Origin: Volvariella volvacea V23
Lineage: Eukaryota > Basidiomycota > Agaricomycetes > Agaricales > Pluteaceae
Direction: 5' to 3'
Assembly (NCBI GenBank): GCA_000349905.1
Contig: KB722763.1
Location: 355,669-417,792, forward strand
Length of the DNA stretch: 62,124 nt
The position numbers and the translations under genes are program-made. Numbering within the stretch: the stretch's first letter is position 1; every line of letters starts with the position of its first letter. The notes beneath the pieces are model-generated. The model was not told the origin of the DNA. It was given only the letters and a program-made list of their open reading frames with translations, and did not search any database. This document shows, one piece after another, positions 1-9,824 of this stretch.

Positions 1-500
1 GGTACTTCGTCCTAAGCTTTACCTAGCGTTGTGCTCTGGCGTAGATTTTGAACCTACACTGCGGCCTCAATTGCGATTGGACAGTGGGTGACCAACAGCT
101 AAGAGACGCGAGTCATGTGGCTACGCACGTACCAGATCAGCTTAGAGGCCACATCGTACTATCCACCCCCCACACTATGCCTCTGACTATGGAAGAGCGG
201 TGAGTGACTTGCGTAGTGCACATCAAGAAGTCTGAGAAGTCTGCATACCGCTGTGTGGTAGGAGATAAGCTATGGGTGCTATGGGGCCCGGATGGGCGCA
301 GACTATGAATGGCATTCCGGGGCCGCCCGGAGCCGTGCACCCGGACATACCGGAAATCACCGTTGTTCAGACCAAATACGGCGGAACGTTGTTCGTCCGC
401 GCGCGGACCCACTTTTTACAACGAACCGAGTAGCGGAGGAGTCACTTGAGCTTTGGCGACCAGTGGATTAAACTCAACCTAATCCCTGCTGTTATGCGCT
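1..500. other. spacer at window edge, no gene seen
   Basis: I see no coherent reading frame, splice pattern or RNA gene here. Short open frames on both strands have no family resemblance. Sequence resembling the duplicated unit begins near position 505, so this stretch lies outside, or has diverged beyond recognition from, the tandem duplication that follows. Confidence 0.5.
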
Positions 501-1119
501 GGGAGTGATATCAAGGTTAAGCTCAATGCCGGTCTGGCAACACTGACAAAGCACCTTTTGATGTGGCCAGGCTCGGAGGGGACCTCCACCCCACAGCTTA
601 TGACTTTGGCTCAGCTGCACCACTCAACATTTATGCAGGTTGCTACCCTCAATCCCTAGTAGCTTTTAGTGCGTGGTTATCGTGTAGGGTCTGTTTTTTG
701 GCCTGGATCGTTCCGATCAAGTGGTTCGCTTTGTTTCAGGAACAGCTTTACAAATGCAACTAACACAGCACAGAGCCAAAAGTTTGGGAAGCTCAAATGA
801 AATTGCCCTGGAAGTGCACCTACGCTGCCATGTACAGGCACACGTCGTGAAGACCGTTTGTTTGTTATCGAGTACGTGATGTATGTCTGAGTGAAGCATT
901 TGGACTTGCGCACTTAGATGGGAAATTTTCAAGGCTCAATACGTCAGTTTATTTGTACACGAGGCTTTGCAGTCAAGATAGTGGCCGTATCAATCAACTC
1001 GTAAAACGGATCATTGTACATGGTTTCTGCTGATGTGGATACAAGGAACATAAACGAGTACAAGGGGATAGTCCGCTGCTAGCCAGCAGTGAACCCTACG
1101 CCCTTCAATGGTAGGGCTC

Positions 1120-1335
1120 TTAGTTGGCGGGGCAGCATGAGCAGCCGGTGCAACCGCAGCTATGTGATTTCGTCACTACGGTGCATAATCAACGACGTGA
1201 GATCAACGTACCTGTTGCAAACGCAAGTTTGGCCGTTGCACTTATCGCAGTTGAAGTTAACGGGGACAGAGGTCTGGGATGAAAGTCAGTCTGGGATTTC
1301 TCAGCGTGTCGACGAGTACAGACCACGGTGGACAT
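1120..1335 (-). CDS. metallothionein-like cysteine-rich small protein, copy A
   Basis: This is a spliced gene of 37 residues: exon 1 at 1335-1324 (12 nt), exon 2 at 1273-1212, exon 3 at 1159-1120. After the leader MSTVTSVPVNFN comes CDKCNGQTCVCN, then SCGCTGCSCCPAN and a TAA stop. Nine cysteines fall in 21 residues in C-x-C, C-x2-C and CC patterns, with no aromatic residue after F11; this is typical of metallothioneins, which chelate Cu, Zn or Cd in the cytosol. Intron 1 starts GTCTGT (weak) and intron 2 GTACGT (good); all phases agree. A TATA box lies about 80 bp upstream. A second copy with the same exon sizes for exons 1 and 2 sits at 4972-5319. The family call rests on cysteine pattern and size only. 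No signal peptide is seen. Confidence 0.68.
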
Positions 1336-1417
1336 TGTGTATTTGCTGGTGAGGAGTGGTAGATGATGCAAGTTGGAAGACAAGCTTGGTTGGTACGAAA
1401 TGAGAGTTTCTGACGGG

Positions 1418-1425
1418 TTTTTATA
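1418..1425 (-). promoter_or_regulatory. TATA box of metallothionein-like gene A
   Basis: TATAAAAA on the minus strand, about 83-90 bp upstream of the ATG at 1335. The equivalent position in the duplicated copy also has a TATA box, which supports real promoter function. A strong TATA element suits a stress- or metal-induced gene, but I could not identify a metal-response site with confidence. Confidence 0.55.
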
Positions 1426-1439
1426 CCACAGGAACGTAT

Positions 1440-3480
1440 TTACTCCTGTTGTGTCCTCTTCCCTCGTCGTCACCCAAATTGCCTATGAAGGACAACTCGC
1501 GAAGAGCTCTATAATGGTAGCAAGAGCTCGTGATAGGCCATCGGCGGACGCTCCTGACCGGTTTGAGTATGGAAATGTCAAAGAGAACGCCACACCGTAG
1601 AGATAGAGAGGCAAATCCCCGAGATTTGATTAGTCTATTTGTCTCCACACATGTTCTGGATCCTCCTGCCTCGCTGCAAGTGCCCCTTCCCAGAAAGACG
1701 TCGCCGAATCCATCCGTTCTTGGCTCCTAGGTGTGCATTTTGTCGTCATAGCTGTCGTCTCTGATTTGAAAATCATAGGCCTAGTCCTCGGTTAACGTGG
1801 ACAGAAGAACTCGAACCAAGGGAGGACCAACCATTCCTTTTCTGCTCCAATATTTCTCCATATGTCCCGCTCCGTAGCTTCACCCTCAGCCCTCCTCAGC
1901 GCTTGCTTCTCCATTTAGGCTCTAATTGTGAGTTGTAGCACTGCCTTGTCAATCAAAAAGAAACTTCCTGGCCATGCCCATGCGATTATCCATTGTTCTT
2001 TCAAATTCGTTCGGCTCTTGAACCCGGTCGGAAATCATAGCAGAGGCCGCTTCTCAGTATCAGACGATCTTATCACTCTGAAATCCCCGTTCTGGGATTT
2101 TATTCATGTGCCTGCCAGGTCATGGCGTAGTCAGCGTTGTCGGCGGGTATGATGGGGTTAAAAGTAGTACTTGTCCCATGTGTCCCATGAGAACGATGTA
2201 TAGGAATAAAAGTTCTATATATTTCTTGTCCTCGTCGGACGGTCTGGATGACAAAGATAAGGGCGTTGAGCATGCTGCTACTACAGAAAGGGCCTACGTA
2301 TTTCTAATCCTGAGCTATTGTAGTGAAGGAGAGGGCCAAGTATCCTATACACATGTCCAGGCTCTGTCTCTAACGCGACAGAGATGAACGGCACAAATGC
2401 ATGGAGCTTTGGCCTTCGTATGGAGTAGGAAGGGTTTCATCGAGGGTGCGCACCTTCAAGTAGTCTTATCTCCACGCCATAACGCTCGTACACTCTAACT
2501 TGTGGCCACAAACTTGGGAGATCCAAAGCGCCGTGAGGCAACTGGTGCGGGGCTTTATTAGTTCTATCCCAACTATATACCTAAGACCTCGTCTTGCTGG
2601 TTGAGAGCTTAAGGACAACAGTATTCCTGAACAGCGGACAGTCAGCAACCATACCAGGTCTTCAATGTTCTCAAAGCTTACATATGTCTTAGGCCATGGA
2701 GGAGAGGAGGCTACTTGCCACCCGAGTTGACACGTAGCCTCAGTCCAAGCTGTAACGGAGGGGGGATAGAGAGGGGACGGGGGAAAGGGGGTACCTTGTC
2801 CAGGCCGTTAACTTGGGGGGATAATTGTGAGAATGAACGCCGAGTCTTAGGTCAAAATTTGAATGTTGGCGGCGTTGAGGCCATTTCTGGTGAAGGCCTT
2901 ATGCGAGTGGAGGCGAACGTGTAAACAAAGAGAGGTGGAGCAACAGGGCGCGTCAAGGAAAGCTCAAACCCAAGGCGGTTATCCTTGGAGGAGTCTAGTA
3001 GATGATATGAGAGGGTTGTGAGGTAGAGCAGTTCGCTGGAAATCGTTCAGTGTCCATATAACCTTTGTGATGTGTGGTACCACCGCGGTCATGACTGTGA
3101 GGGTTGGTTCTGATACTTGCCGAATAAGCAAACTCATCCTGCTGTCGTGGTGGCAGATACCACTGTGAGGGTACTTCTTGTGCTTTCGTGCCTTCCGTTT
3201 ATATCCTTTTGATTTTTTCTATAGACATTTGCGGCATGAGGTTAGAGCCAGGCCTTTGGCGGAGGTGATAGTATCGAGGTTGTAGTCCCCATGATGAAGC
3301 TTTTGTGAATCGAAATGCGTACCATCGCAGTATATGCACTGCTCTGGCTCCGTGTTGGCCCTGGTATGCACAGACTGAGGAACGCTAGGGTGGTTGTCAT
3401 CCCATATTGTCATATCCCCTCTGAATACAACCTACCCCCTATGAACGCGCTCCTGGCCATCTCCGTTTTAATCCGACAGT
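1440..3480. other. long spacer inside duplication unit A
   Basis: No reading frame here has family resemblance or a consistent splice pattern. Several blocks recur in the second unit (about 5460-7460), so it is retained duplicated sequence rather than random spacer. It holds the upstream region of the cysteine-rich gene and the downstream region of the F-box stub. I see no transposon terminal repeats. Confidence 0.5.
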
Positions 3481-3599
3481 AGCTCTGGCGAGGACACTCT
3501 AAATAGTATCAACATACATTGGCATAAGTTACAGAATATAAGTAGCATACATTCGATTTCGTGTTCCCTATAGGACTGTCCAGTAGAGGCAGAAATCCA

Positions 3600-3995
3600 A
3601 TGACACCCCATACCAACGTCACAACGCAAGACCCCTCCCAGTCCGACCCTTGCCACGAACTTTTCCCCCTCAACCCATCAATCCGTGTCCCCCCTATTTT
3701 CGCAGTTGAATATACGCGAAATAGAGATTGTCCCTCAGCGAACATCCAGTCGTTTAAGAAATGTCGAAGGTGTAATAACTTGCCGGCTTTGCCATCAAGT
3801 CCTACATCTTGAACGACCAAGGTTGATAACGCAGAGAAGTGAGATGCGGGTGGCTTGAAATGAGAGTGTTGTGGTGTACATGGACGGTGCGAAGCTTTGG
3901 GAGTAGGCCGATGGTATGATTGGGCTTGAATCACGGATGGGCCGTGTCCACTGACGAAGGGAATGCGAGGGTGCACAGACTCACAGGTCCGGAGC
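3600..3995 (-). pseudogene. truncated F-box/LRR protein fragment (3' end only)
   Basis: The minus strand encodes a C-terminal stretch with LSTLVVQDVGLDGK and HFLNDWMF, matching the last 90 or so residues of the intact F-box genes at 7626-9332 (LSTLVIQDVEFDGK) and 9825-11474 (LSTLVVQDVKFDGK). The N-terminal two thirds, including the F-box, are absent. Similarity stops near 3995, where the sequence switches to the spacer also found near 505. Past the HFLND motif the frame slips relative to the intact copies, so this is a dead remnant carried by the segmental duplication. Confidence 0.8.
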
Positions 3996-4971
3996 TGCCC
4001 GAAGCCGCGCATCTGCAGAAGGTGTGGGATTGAACAGTGATACAAAGGTTAAGCTCACCGCCGGTGTGACGACACTGGCAAGGCACCTTTGGATGGGGTG
4101 CCCTTGACGTAGCTTTAGAAGACGTGCACCCCCACAGCTTATGATCCTGGTGTCGCTGCATCATCAGGCATTTACGTAGAAGAACGCAATCGGATGCTGG
4201 GCAGCTGAATCCAAGAAACAACGATTAGGAGGACCGAAGAACTGTGGACATTGTTCCAAAATATAAAGAGGCTAGGGAGTTACATAGACGACATAACGTG
4301 GGACAAGAGGAGGGGAGACGAAGGAGAGGAAAAGTACTGCACATGGAGGCGAAGAGCAGCTGAGCGGGTCATACCCCCGAACTGTCACATGCCAGAGGGC
4401 AAGGAGGGCGTACGGAAGGACATTACGACGTATAGGCACAGCACCTAGACAACAATGTGGGATGCATCAGCTTGAGGGGGATCCACTCGACGGACTTGAA
4501 GGCCGGAAACTATGAATAATGATACTGAGCATTCATAGAAGTCAGGATATGGCAGTCGTGGGGCTTACCTGTGTATATAGAGGGGTAGAAAACTATCGCC
4601 GAGTAGTATTAGTATGTACCCCAAGGGGAAGCAATCTTCTTTGCTCTCTATGGAGTGTGAAAGGGCGTGGTGCCCAGTTTTCTAAGCTTGCCTGGAAAAT
4701 TAACTATTATTTTTGTGGTTCCCGGCCCAGTAAGACCGTCCGGCCTACGGAATTGCTCCCGTTTGGGGGATGATAAGTCTTGTGATAAGTACATAGCATT
4801 TTGCTTCCGAGTTCCGACCGCGTAGTTTACCTTATCTTCAAGTTGTTGAGTATGAATACGACCGACACAGCACCGAGCCAATGCTTAACATAGTTTCATT
4901 GCTGCCATCTGCCGGCAACACTTATCGCAAAAATCGTTCGCACGCCTGCAAAGGTGTTCATGCTCGACACG

Positions 4972-5319
4972 TCAATTTATTTGTACACGGCCTGTGCAGT
5001 CAAGACAATGCTGACGATACAGGAAACGAGAGCGAGCACAAAGGGGTGGTCTGCTGCTAGCTAGTGGTAAGTGGTAGACCCTACGTTCTTCGATGGTAGG
5101 GTCGCAGATGGCAAGACAGCATGAACAGCCGCTGCAACCGCAGCTATGAATGGCCGTCATTGCAGGGCATACCCCACAATACACAATCAGCGTACCTATT
5201 GCAGGCGCAAGTCTGGCTATTGCACTTATCGCAGTCGAGGTCAACGGGGACAGAAGTCTAGGATGAAAGTGAGCCTGGGTCCTCTCAACACGTCGACGGG
5301 TACATACCACAGTGAACAT
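4972..5319 (-). CDS. metallothionein-like cysteine-rich protein, copy B with extended tail
   Basis: Paralogue of the gene at 1120-1335: exon 1 at 5319-5308, exon 2 at 5257-5196, exon 3 at 5143-4972. It begins MFTV, then TSVPVDLDCDKCNSQTCACN, then SCGCSGCSCC, keeping all nine core cysteines. Intron 1 has a consensus GTATGT donor, better than in copy A, and intron 2 GTACGC. The TAA that ends copy A is replaced by TGC, so the frame runs on for about 44 more residues (total 81) to a TGA at 4972-4974. The tail has a few more cysteines but no metallothionein pattern. Either this copy gained a C-terminal extension or it is decaying by stop loss. A TATA box lies about 80 bp upstream. Expression is not known. 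Confidence 0.55.
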   Translation of the reverse strand: MFTVVCTRRRVERTQAHFHPRLLSPLTSTAISAIARLAPAIGTLIVYCGVCPAMTAIHSCGCSGCSCCLAICDPTIEERRVYHLPLASSRPPLCARSRFLYRQHCLDCTGRVQIN

Positions 5320-5393
5320 CGTGTAGTTGCTGGGGAGAGTTGGAAGAAAAGCTTGGTTGATACGAAACGGGAGCCCTTCAAGGAATTTATACT

Positions 5394-5401
5394 GTCGGAA
5401 G
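5394..5401 (-). promoter_or_regulatory. TATA box of metallothionein-like gene B
   Basis: TATAAATT on the minus strand, about 75-82 bp upstream of the ATG at 5319, the same spacing as for copy A. The sequence between box and start codon is also recognisably shared by the two copies. Confidence 0.5.
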
Positions 5402-5459
5402 GTGTTTGCCCCTGTTGTTATCCTCTCCCCCCTCGCTGTCACCCGAATTACCTACGAAA

Positions 5460-7460
5460 GATGAGCTGTGGAGAGCTTTGTAATGGTAGCAAGGACTTGT
5501 GATAGATCATCGGCAGCCGCTCCTGATCTATTTGAGTATAACAGCTAACCCCATACCCGTAGATGGGACACAACAAATGTGCACCACTTACGATGGAGCT
5601 TAATTACACTCCAGGAAGTGTATTGCCTGGAACGCGCACGGGTCAAACGGTACAGCAGTGTTAAACCAGACTCACCAACAATGTGTCGTGATACGAAGGC
5701 GCTCTATAATCACCACACCAGTCTTTTTCTCGCCAGGGGAGGGTCTTTACGACTTTGCTTGAAGCTCCAAAATCTTTGTCAGGAGACCCAAAGGGGGAAA
5801 TGGAGTGAGGTAGGGAGTAGCATCTTTCCTTCCAAGAGTCCTAGAATTTTTTCATGCCGTTCACAATTTTGGGTTGGCGGTAATTAGCCTGCTCGTCCGT
5901 ATGTGTGTTCTTGATCCTCCTGTCTCGCTGCAAGCTCTTCCTTCCAAGAAAGACGTCATCGAATCCATTTGTTATGGTTTCTGTGTGTATGCCCTTTGTC
6001 ATCATTACTTCGAATTTCATGGGTCCAGTCCCCGGTTAACGCGGACAGAGGGATCTCGAACCAAGGAAGAACCAACCATTTCTTTTCTGCTCCAATATTT
6101 TTCCACGTGTTCCGCTATGTAGCTTCACTCTCAGCCCTCCTCAGCGCTTGCTTCTCCATTTAGATTATAATTCTGAGCGGTGGAACTGTCTTATCAATCA
6201 AAAACAGATTTCCTTGTGCGACCGTCCTTTGTTCTTTCAAATTCGGTCGGCTCTTGGTCGGAAATGATCACAAATGCCGTGTCTCGGTATCACGCTCTGA
6301 GATCTCCGTGCTGGAATTGTTCAGATGCATGCCAAGATATGGCGAAGTCAGCATTGTACAACGGGGAGGGGGAAAGTAGTACTTCTCCCATGCGAGCGAG
6401 ATGGAGGAATCGAGATTCTATATACATCTCGTCGAGCAGTCTCAATGGTAATGATGAGGGTGTTGAACATGCCCCTACTACAAGGAGGGCCTACGTATTG
6501 ATAATTCCGAGTTGTGCCCAATTGTGAAGGAGAGGGCAAATTATCTTACAAAAATATCCAGACCTTATCTCTAACGCAAAAGAGAGGAGTGGCATACGTG
6601 TATTAAGCTTTTTGAAGGGTAGGAGGAGTCACATCGAGTGTACGCACCTTTAATCAGTCTTATCTCCACATCTTCATTGTCGTACACCCTCAAATTTCTG
6701 GCTCAAAAATGTGGGAGGGGCAAATATACTGTTGGGCGATTCAGGTGTCTTTGTAGTCATCCTATCCCACCATATATACCTGGCCCTTCGTCCTACAGGC
6801 GCGGAAGTTCGAGGCTAGCCTTCCTGGACAGAGAGCAGTCGGTAACCGTACTAGGTTTTCAAAGCCTTGGGAACTCACAGTTATCTTAGGACATGGAGGA
6901 GAGGTGGGTAGCCGCAGTCTGGGTTGACATAAGGGAGAGCTGAAATTGTGTCAATCTAAGCGGTAATGCGAGGGAGATAGAGGGAAGAGAAATATCCCGT
7001 CGAGGCCGTTAACATAAAGACTGAGGACCGGGCCTGAGGCTATAAGACGGGCGGTCACAGTGCTGAGGCCATTTTTTGCAGGAGGCACCGGGCAGCAGAG
7101 AGGGACGTGTAAACAAGGGGAGGTGAGCCAACCCTGCGTTTCAAAGGGAAGCCCACATCCAAGGCGGTTATCCTCGGAGGAGCCTAGTAGATGATATGAG
7201 AGTGCTCTGCTGTAGCACGGTCTGTTAAAATCGTCCGCAGTCCATATAATCTTTGTGACGTGTGGTACCACCACGGTCATGACTGTGAGGTGATAGTAGC
7301 CTGAGTGAGGTTGTGGACTCCTCGAAGTGTGTACCTTCCCAGTAGTTGCACAGCTCTGTCTCTTCGTCGATTTCGGTGTACACGAACTCAAGGCCTTATA
7401 TGGTGTCCACTCCGTATTGCCATACTTCCAACACTGAACTTCGTTCGAGCTTTATAAACG
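5460..7460. other. long spacer inside duplication unit B
   Basis: Counterpart of 1440-3480. Shared blocks include a pyrimidine-rich stretch near 6070-6160 and one near 7190-7290. I found no spliced or unspliced gene with family resemblance. Confidence 0.5.
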
Positions 7461-7625
7461 TGCTAACTCACCCGCACTTTCTGCTGACGGTACTGTGATC
7501 TCTGACAAGCACACTCAAAATGGTATTGACATACATCAGCACTGGATATAGGATACAGATAGCACAGATCGATCGAGCTTTGTATTTCCACCAGGACGGT
7601 ATGAGGCAAAAGTCCAATGACACCA

Positions 7626-9332
7626 TTACAAAACCACAAGACCCCTTCCAATGAGGCCCATGCCACAAACCATTTCTCTCAACTCATCGATTTGTCCGTC
7701 TTCCAGACCTTCACAGTTGAATATACGCAAAGTAGAGATTGCCTTCCCAGCGCATATCCTATCAGCTAAGAAATGTTGAAGATACAACAAGTTAGCGGTT
7801 TTGCCATCAAACTCTACATCTTGAATGACCAAGGTCGATAATTCAGGGAAGAAAACATTGGGTGTTTTAGTGGCTTGATTCAAGTCTGCATCGTTTGTGC
7901 CATCGGATCGACTTTGACTTTCCGTGGGCACTATTTGAGATGCGAGGTGGCTCAAAACGAGAGTGCTGTGGCGTAAATGAATGGTGCGAAGCTTTGGGAG
8001 TAGGCCGAGAGTACGATTGGGCTTAGACCACAGATGGGCTGTGCCCAGTGATGAGGGGAGTGAAAGGGTGCACACAGACTCGATGTCCGCGAGAGGGAGC
8101 TGTGCAAGTGTTTCGTCAATGAACTCCCAGGTCGTCTTCTTGTAGGCAAAGGTTAGTGAAAAAATCGGGTTGTTGTCTTCGCCGCTGTAGTCGAATGGAT
8201 TAAATGATCGTCCTGTGACCTTCTCGATATATACTTCTATGTGTCTGATTTTTGGTCTTGAGTGACCCTGAAGCGAATAATTCGAAGTGAATGTCTGAAG
8301 GAAAGTAGGCAGATTTGAGATAGACTTGGTCGGAGAGCTAAACCTTTTGTCCCGGAAATTGAGACCAAATCGACTGAGATGTGGCGTTGAGATTAACCCC
8401 AGAAAAGCATTGAGTGAAGCTATGTGGGAAGAAACATGCAATTCCTTCAGTCGAAGGAATTCTAATTTCACGTGACCCAATGAACTTCCTCGCTGTTCTG
8501 GCGAAATATCAAGGAATATATCACTCAACTCGAGATAATCAAGGAGTGGCATTCGGGCTACACTTTTAAGGAACGCGTCGTCAAGTGCAATCTTGATAAT
8601 CGGGTTAATGATGGAAAGTCGCTGCAAGTTGCGCAGCATGGGTTTCCATAGGTCTGAGTGTATTGTACATCCTGAGAGCGACAAGGTCGAAAGCTTTGGG
8701 TATTGACTCAAGAACTGGACCTCGTCCGAGTCCGAGTCTGAATCGTCGTGCCAATACTTAGTTACAGAGATGGATAGCTCCCTTAGTTCAGGAGCCTGGT
8801 ACCAGCTATAGATCCTGGTGATATCGTCCAACGTGAGGTTATCCAATTCTAACAGAATTCGCTTTGCTCTACGAAGCTCGTTCGAGGATTGCCTAACCGC
8901 TTCTTTATAACGATCTGCACGCTGGATGTGATCATACCGGGTTTTCGGCCAGTCAACTCGAAAGTCTAATGTCAATAAATGGCCGCTTGAACGGGTGATC
9001 AACAGGTCTGTCCAGTGCTTAAAGTTGTCAAAGTCTTCAAATGTTATTGTGGTCCAGAGGTAAGGTAGGGCAAGAGCAATGTGGCGCCAAAGACGGCAAA
9101 CGTGGGTGAGTGAGGGTGCCCATTCCGTGAGAGGGGCATTATTGGGAATGTATAAAAAGATACGAGAAAGGATTTCGTTGGGTAAGTCGTTGATGTGGCA
9201 AGATGGGAAGGCTTCAGTCTGACCGCCAGAGCGCGGCGTGGAATATGATTGTGCTAGGTCGAGGTGAGCGTGAGCGTGTACGAGAGGGAAGCACATAAAC
9301 TTACTCATGAATTTAGTTTTGTTCTTCCACAT
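7626..9332 (-). CDS. F-box/LRR domain protein
   Basis: Likely substrate-recognition subunit of an SCF ubiquitin ligase. The F-box lies about residues 49-95 and shows INDLPNEILSRIF, then LTEWAPSLTHVCRLWRHIAL and LWTTI. This is the standard mushroom-type F-box followed by irregular leucine-rich repeats with motifs such as LSTLSLSGC and YLELSDIF. It ends LIGRGLVVL. The model from ATG 9332 gives 568 residues without introns. A start in a 5' exon is possible, because GTAAGT after 9308 and an AG near 9250 would allow an extra intron upstream of the F-box. Its nearest relative is the neighbour at 9825-11474, with the same strand and the same opening of the domain. Its last quarter is inside duplication unit B. 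The substrate is unknown. Confidence 0.85.
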   Translation of the reverse strand: MWKNKTKFMSKFMCFPLVHAHAHLDLAQSYSTPRSGGQTEAFPSCHINDLPNEILSRIFLYIPNNAPLTEWAPSLTHVCRLWRHIALALPYLWTTITFEDFDNFKHWTDLLITRSSGHLLTLDFRVDWPKTRYDHIQRADRYKEAVRQSSNELRRAKRILLELDNLTLDDITRIYSWYQAPELRELSISVTKYWHDDSDSDSDEVQFLSQYPKLSTLSLSGCTIHSDLWKPMLRNLQRLSIINPIIKIALDDAFLKSVARMPLLDYLELSDIFLDISPEQRGSSLGHVKLEFLRLKELHVSSHIASLNAFLGLISTPHLSRFGLNFRDKRFSSPTKSISNLPTFLQTFTSNYSLQGHSRPKIRHIEVYIEKVTGRSFNPFDYSGEDNNPIFSLTFAYKKTTWEFIDETLAQLPLADIESVCTLSLPSSLGTAHLWSKPNRTLGLLPKLRTIHLRHSTLVLSHLASQIVPTESQSRSDGTNDADLNQATKTPNVFFPELSTLVIQDVEFDGKTANLLYLQHFLADRICAGKAISTLRIFNCEGLEDGQIDELREMVCGMGLIGRGLVVL

Positions 9333-9824
9333 CTTCAACCTGAATGTAGGCCTCAGAGCTCAAAGGACGTGGTGGCGCAATGCCACCTTAACTCGAGTTC
9401 AATATAAATAAACATACACCGATCATAACCGGCGGTCCCGGTGATGGTATGCCACTATAGTACCACAATGGAAAGCGCCCTGAAACGACTTTTTAAAAAA
9501 AGGTAAATTGATGAATGCAGCAGTACAATGCAGTTAACTAATATGCCTGCTAGCATGAATTCAGTTCGTGTGCCACGCTGGCGATAGGATTACGCTTCAT
9601 GCATTGACCAGTTACTCTGAGCGTCACGGTCTGAGCGGTCACTCTTTCCGTATGGGTGTCAATCCTGCTTAAAGTTGGCCGAAACGCAGCGGGTCATCTG
9701 GACTTCGATACTAATTCTAATGAACGAATACGGAATACAAGTACATGGTTCAGTATTATATTTCTTCAGGAACGACACAGGGCGGTGGCTGTAGATGAGT
9801 AGCCCCCCAATATTGGCCTTCATA
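9333..9824. other. spacer between two F-box paralogues
   Basis: About 490 bp between the start of one F-box gene and the stop of the next, both on the minus strand. I see no gene in it. It should hold the promoter of the downstream F-box gene and the 3' end of the upstream one. Confidence 0.5.

Larger units (their letters stand above)
505..3995. repeat. tandem segmental duplication, unit A
   Basis: This segment and the one starting near 4035 share the same order of recognisable blocks. These are a short block after the F-box truncation (about 505-560 and 4035-4090), the cysteine-rich gene (about 950-1335 and 4975-5319), a block at about 1620-1900 matching 5900-6165, a block at about 2900-3110 matching 7105-7290, and the 3' end of an F-box gene (about 3480-3995 matching 7490-8105). 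Matches are clear but scattered with substitutions and small indels, so the duplication is old. Boundaries are estimates from visual alignment. Confidence 0.75.
4035..8105. repeat. tandem segmental duplication, unit B
   Basis: Second copy of the unit described at 505-3995. It contains a diverged copy of the cysteine-rich gene, a homologous spacer, and the 3' portion of an F-box gene that here continues into a full-length gene. The homology with unit A ends inside that F-box gene at about 8105. Minus-strand order in both units is F-box gene, spacer, cysteine-rich gene. Boundaries were judged by eye. Confidence 0.75.

Noticed and set aside
4972..5442. A continuous 156-codon minus-strand frame over the cysteine-rich gene
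   Set aside because: It reads through both introns and puts the cysteine core of exon 2 out of frame. The spliced model keeps all cysteines and is supported by the paralogous copy at 1120-1335.
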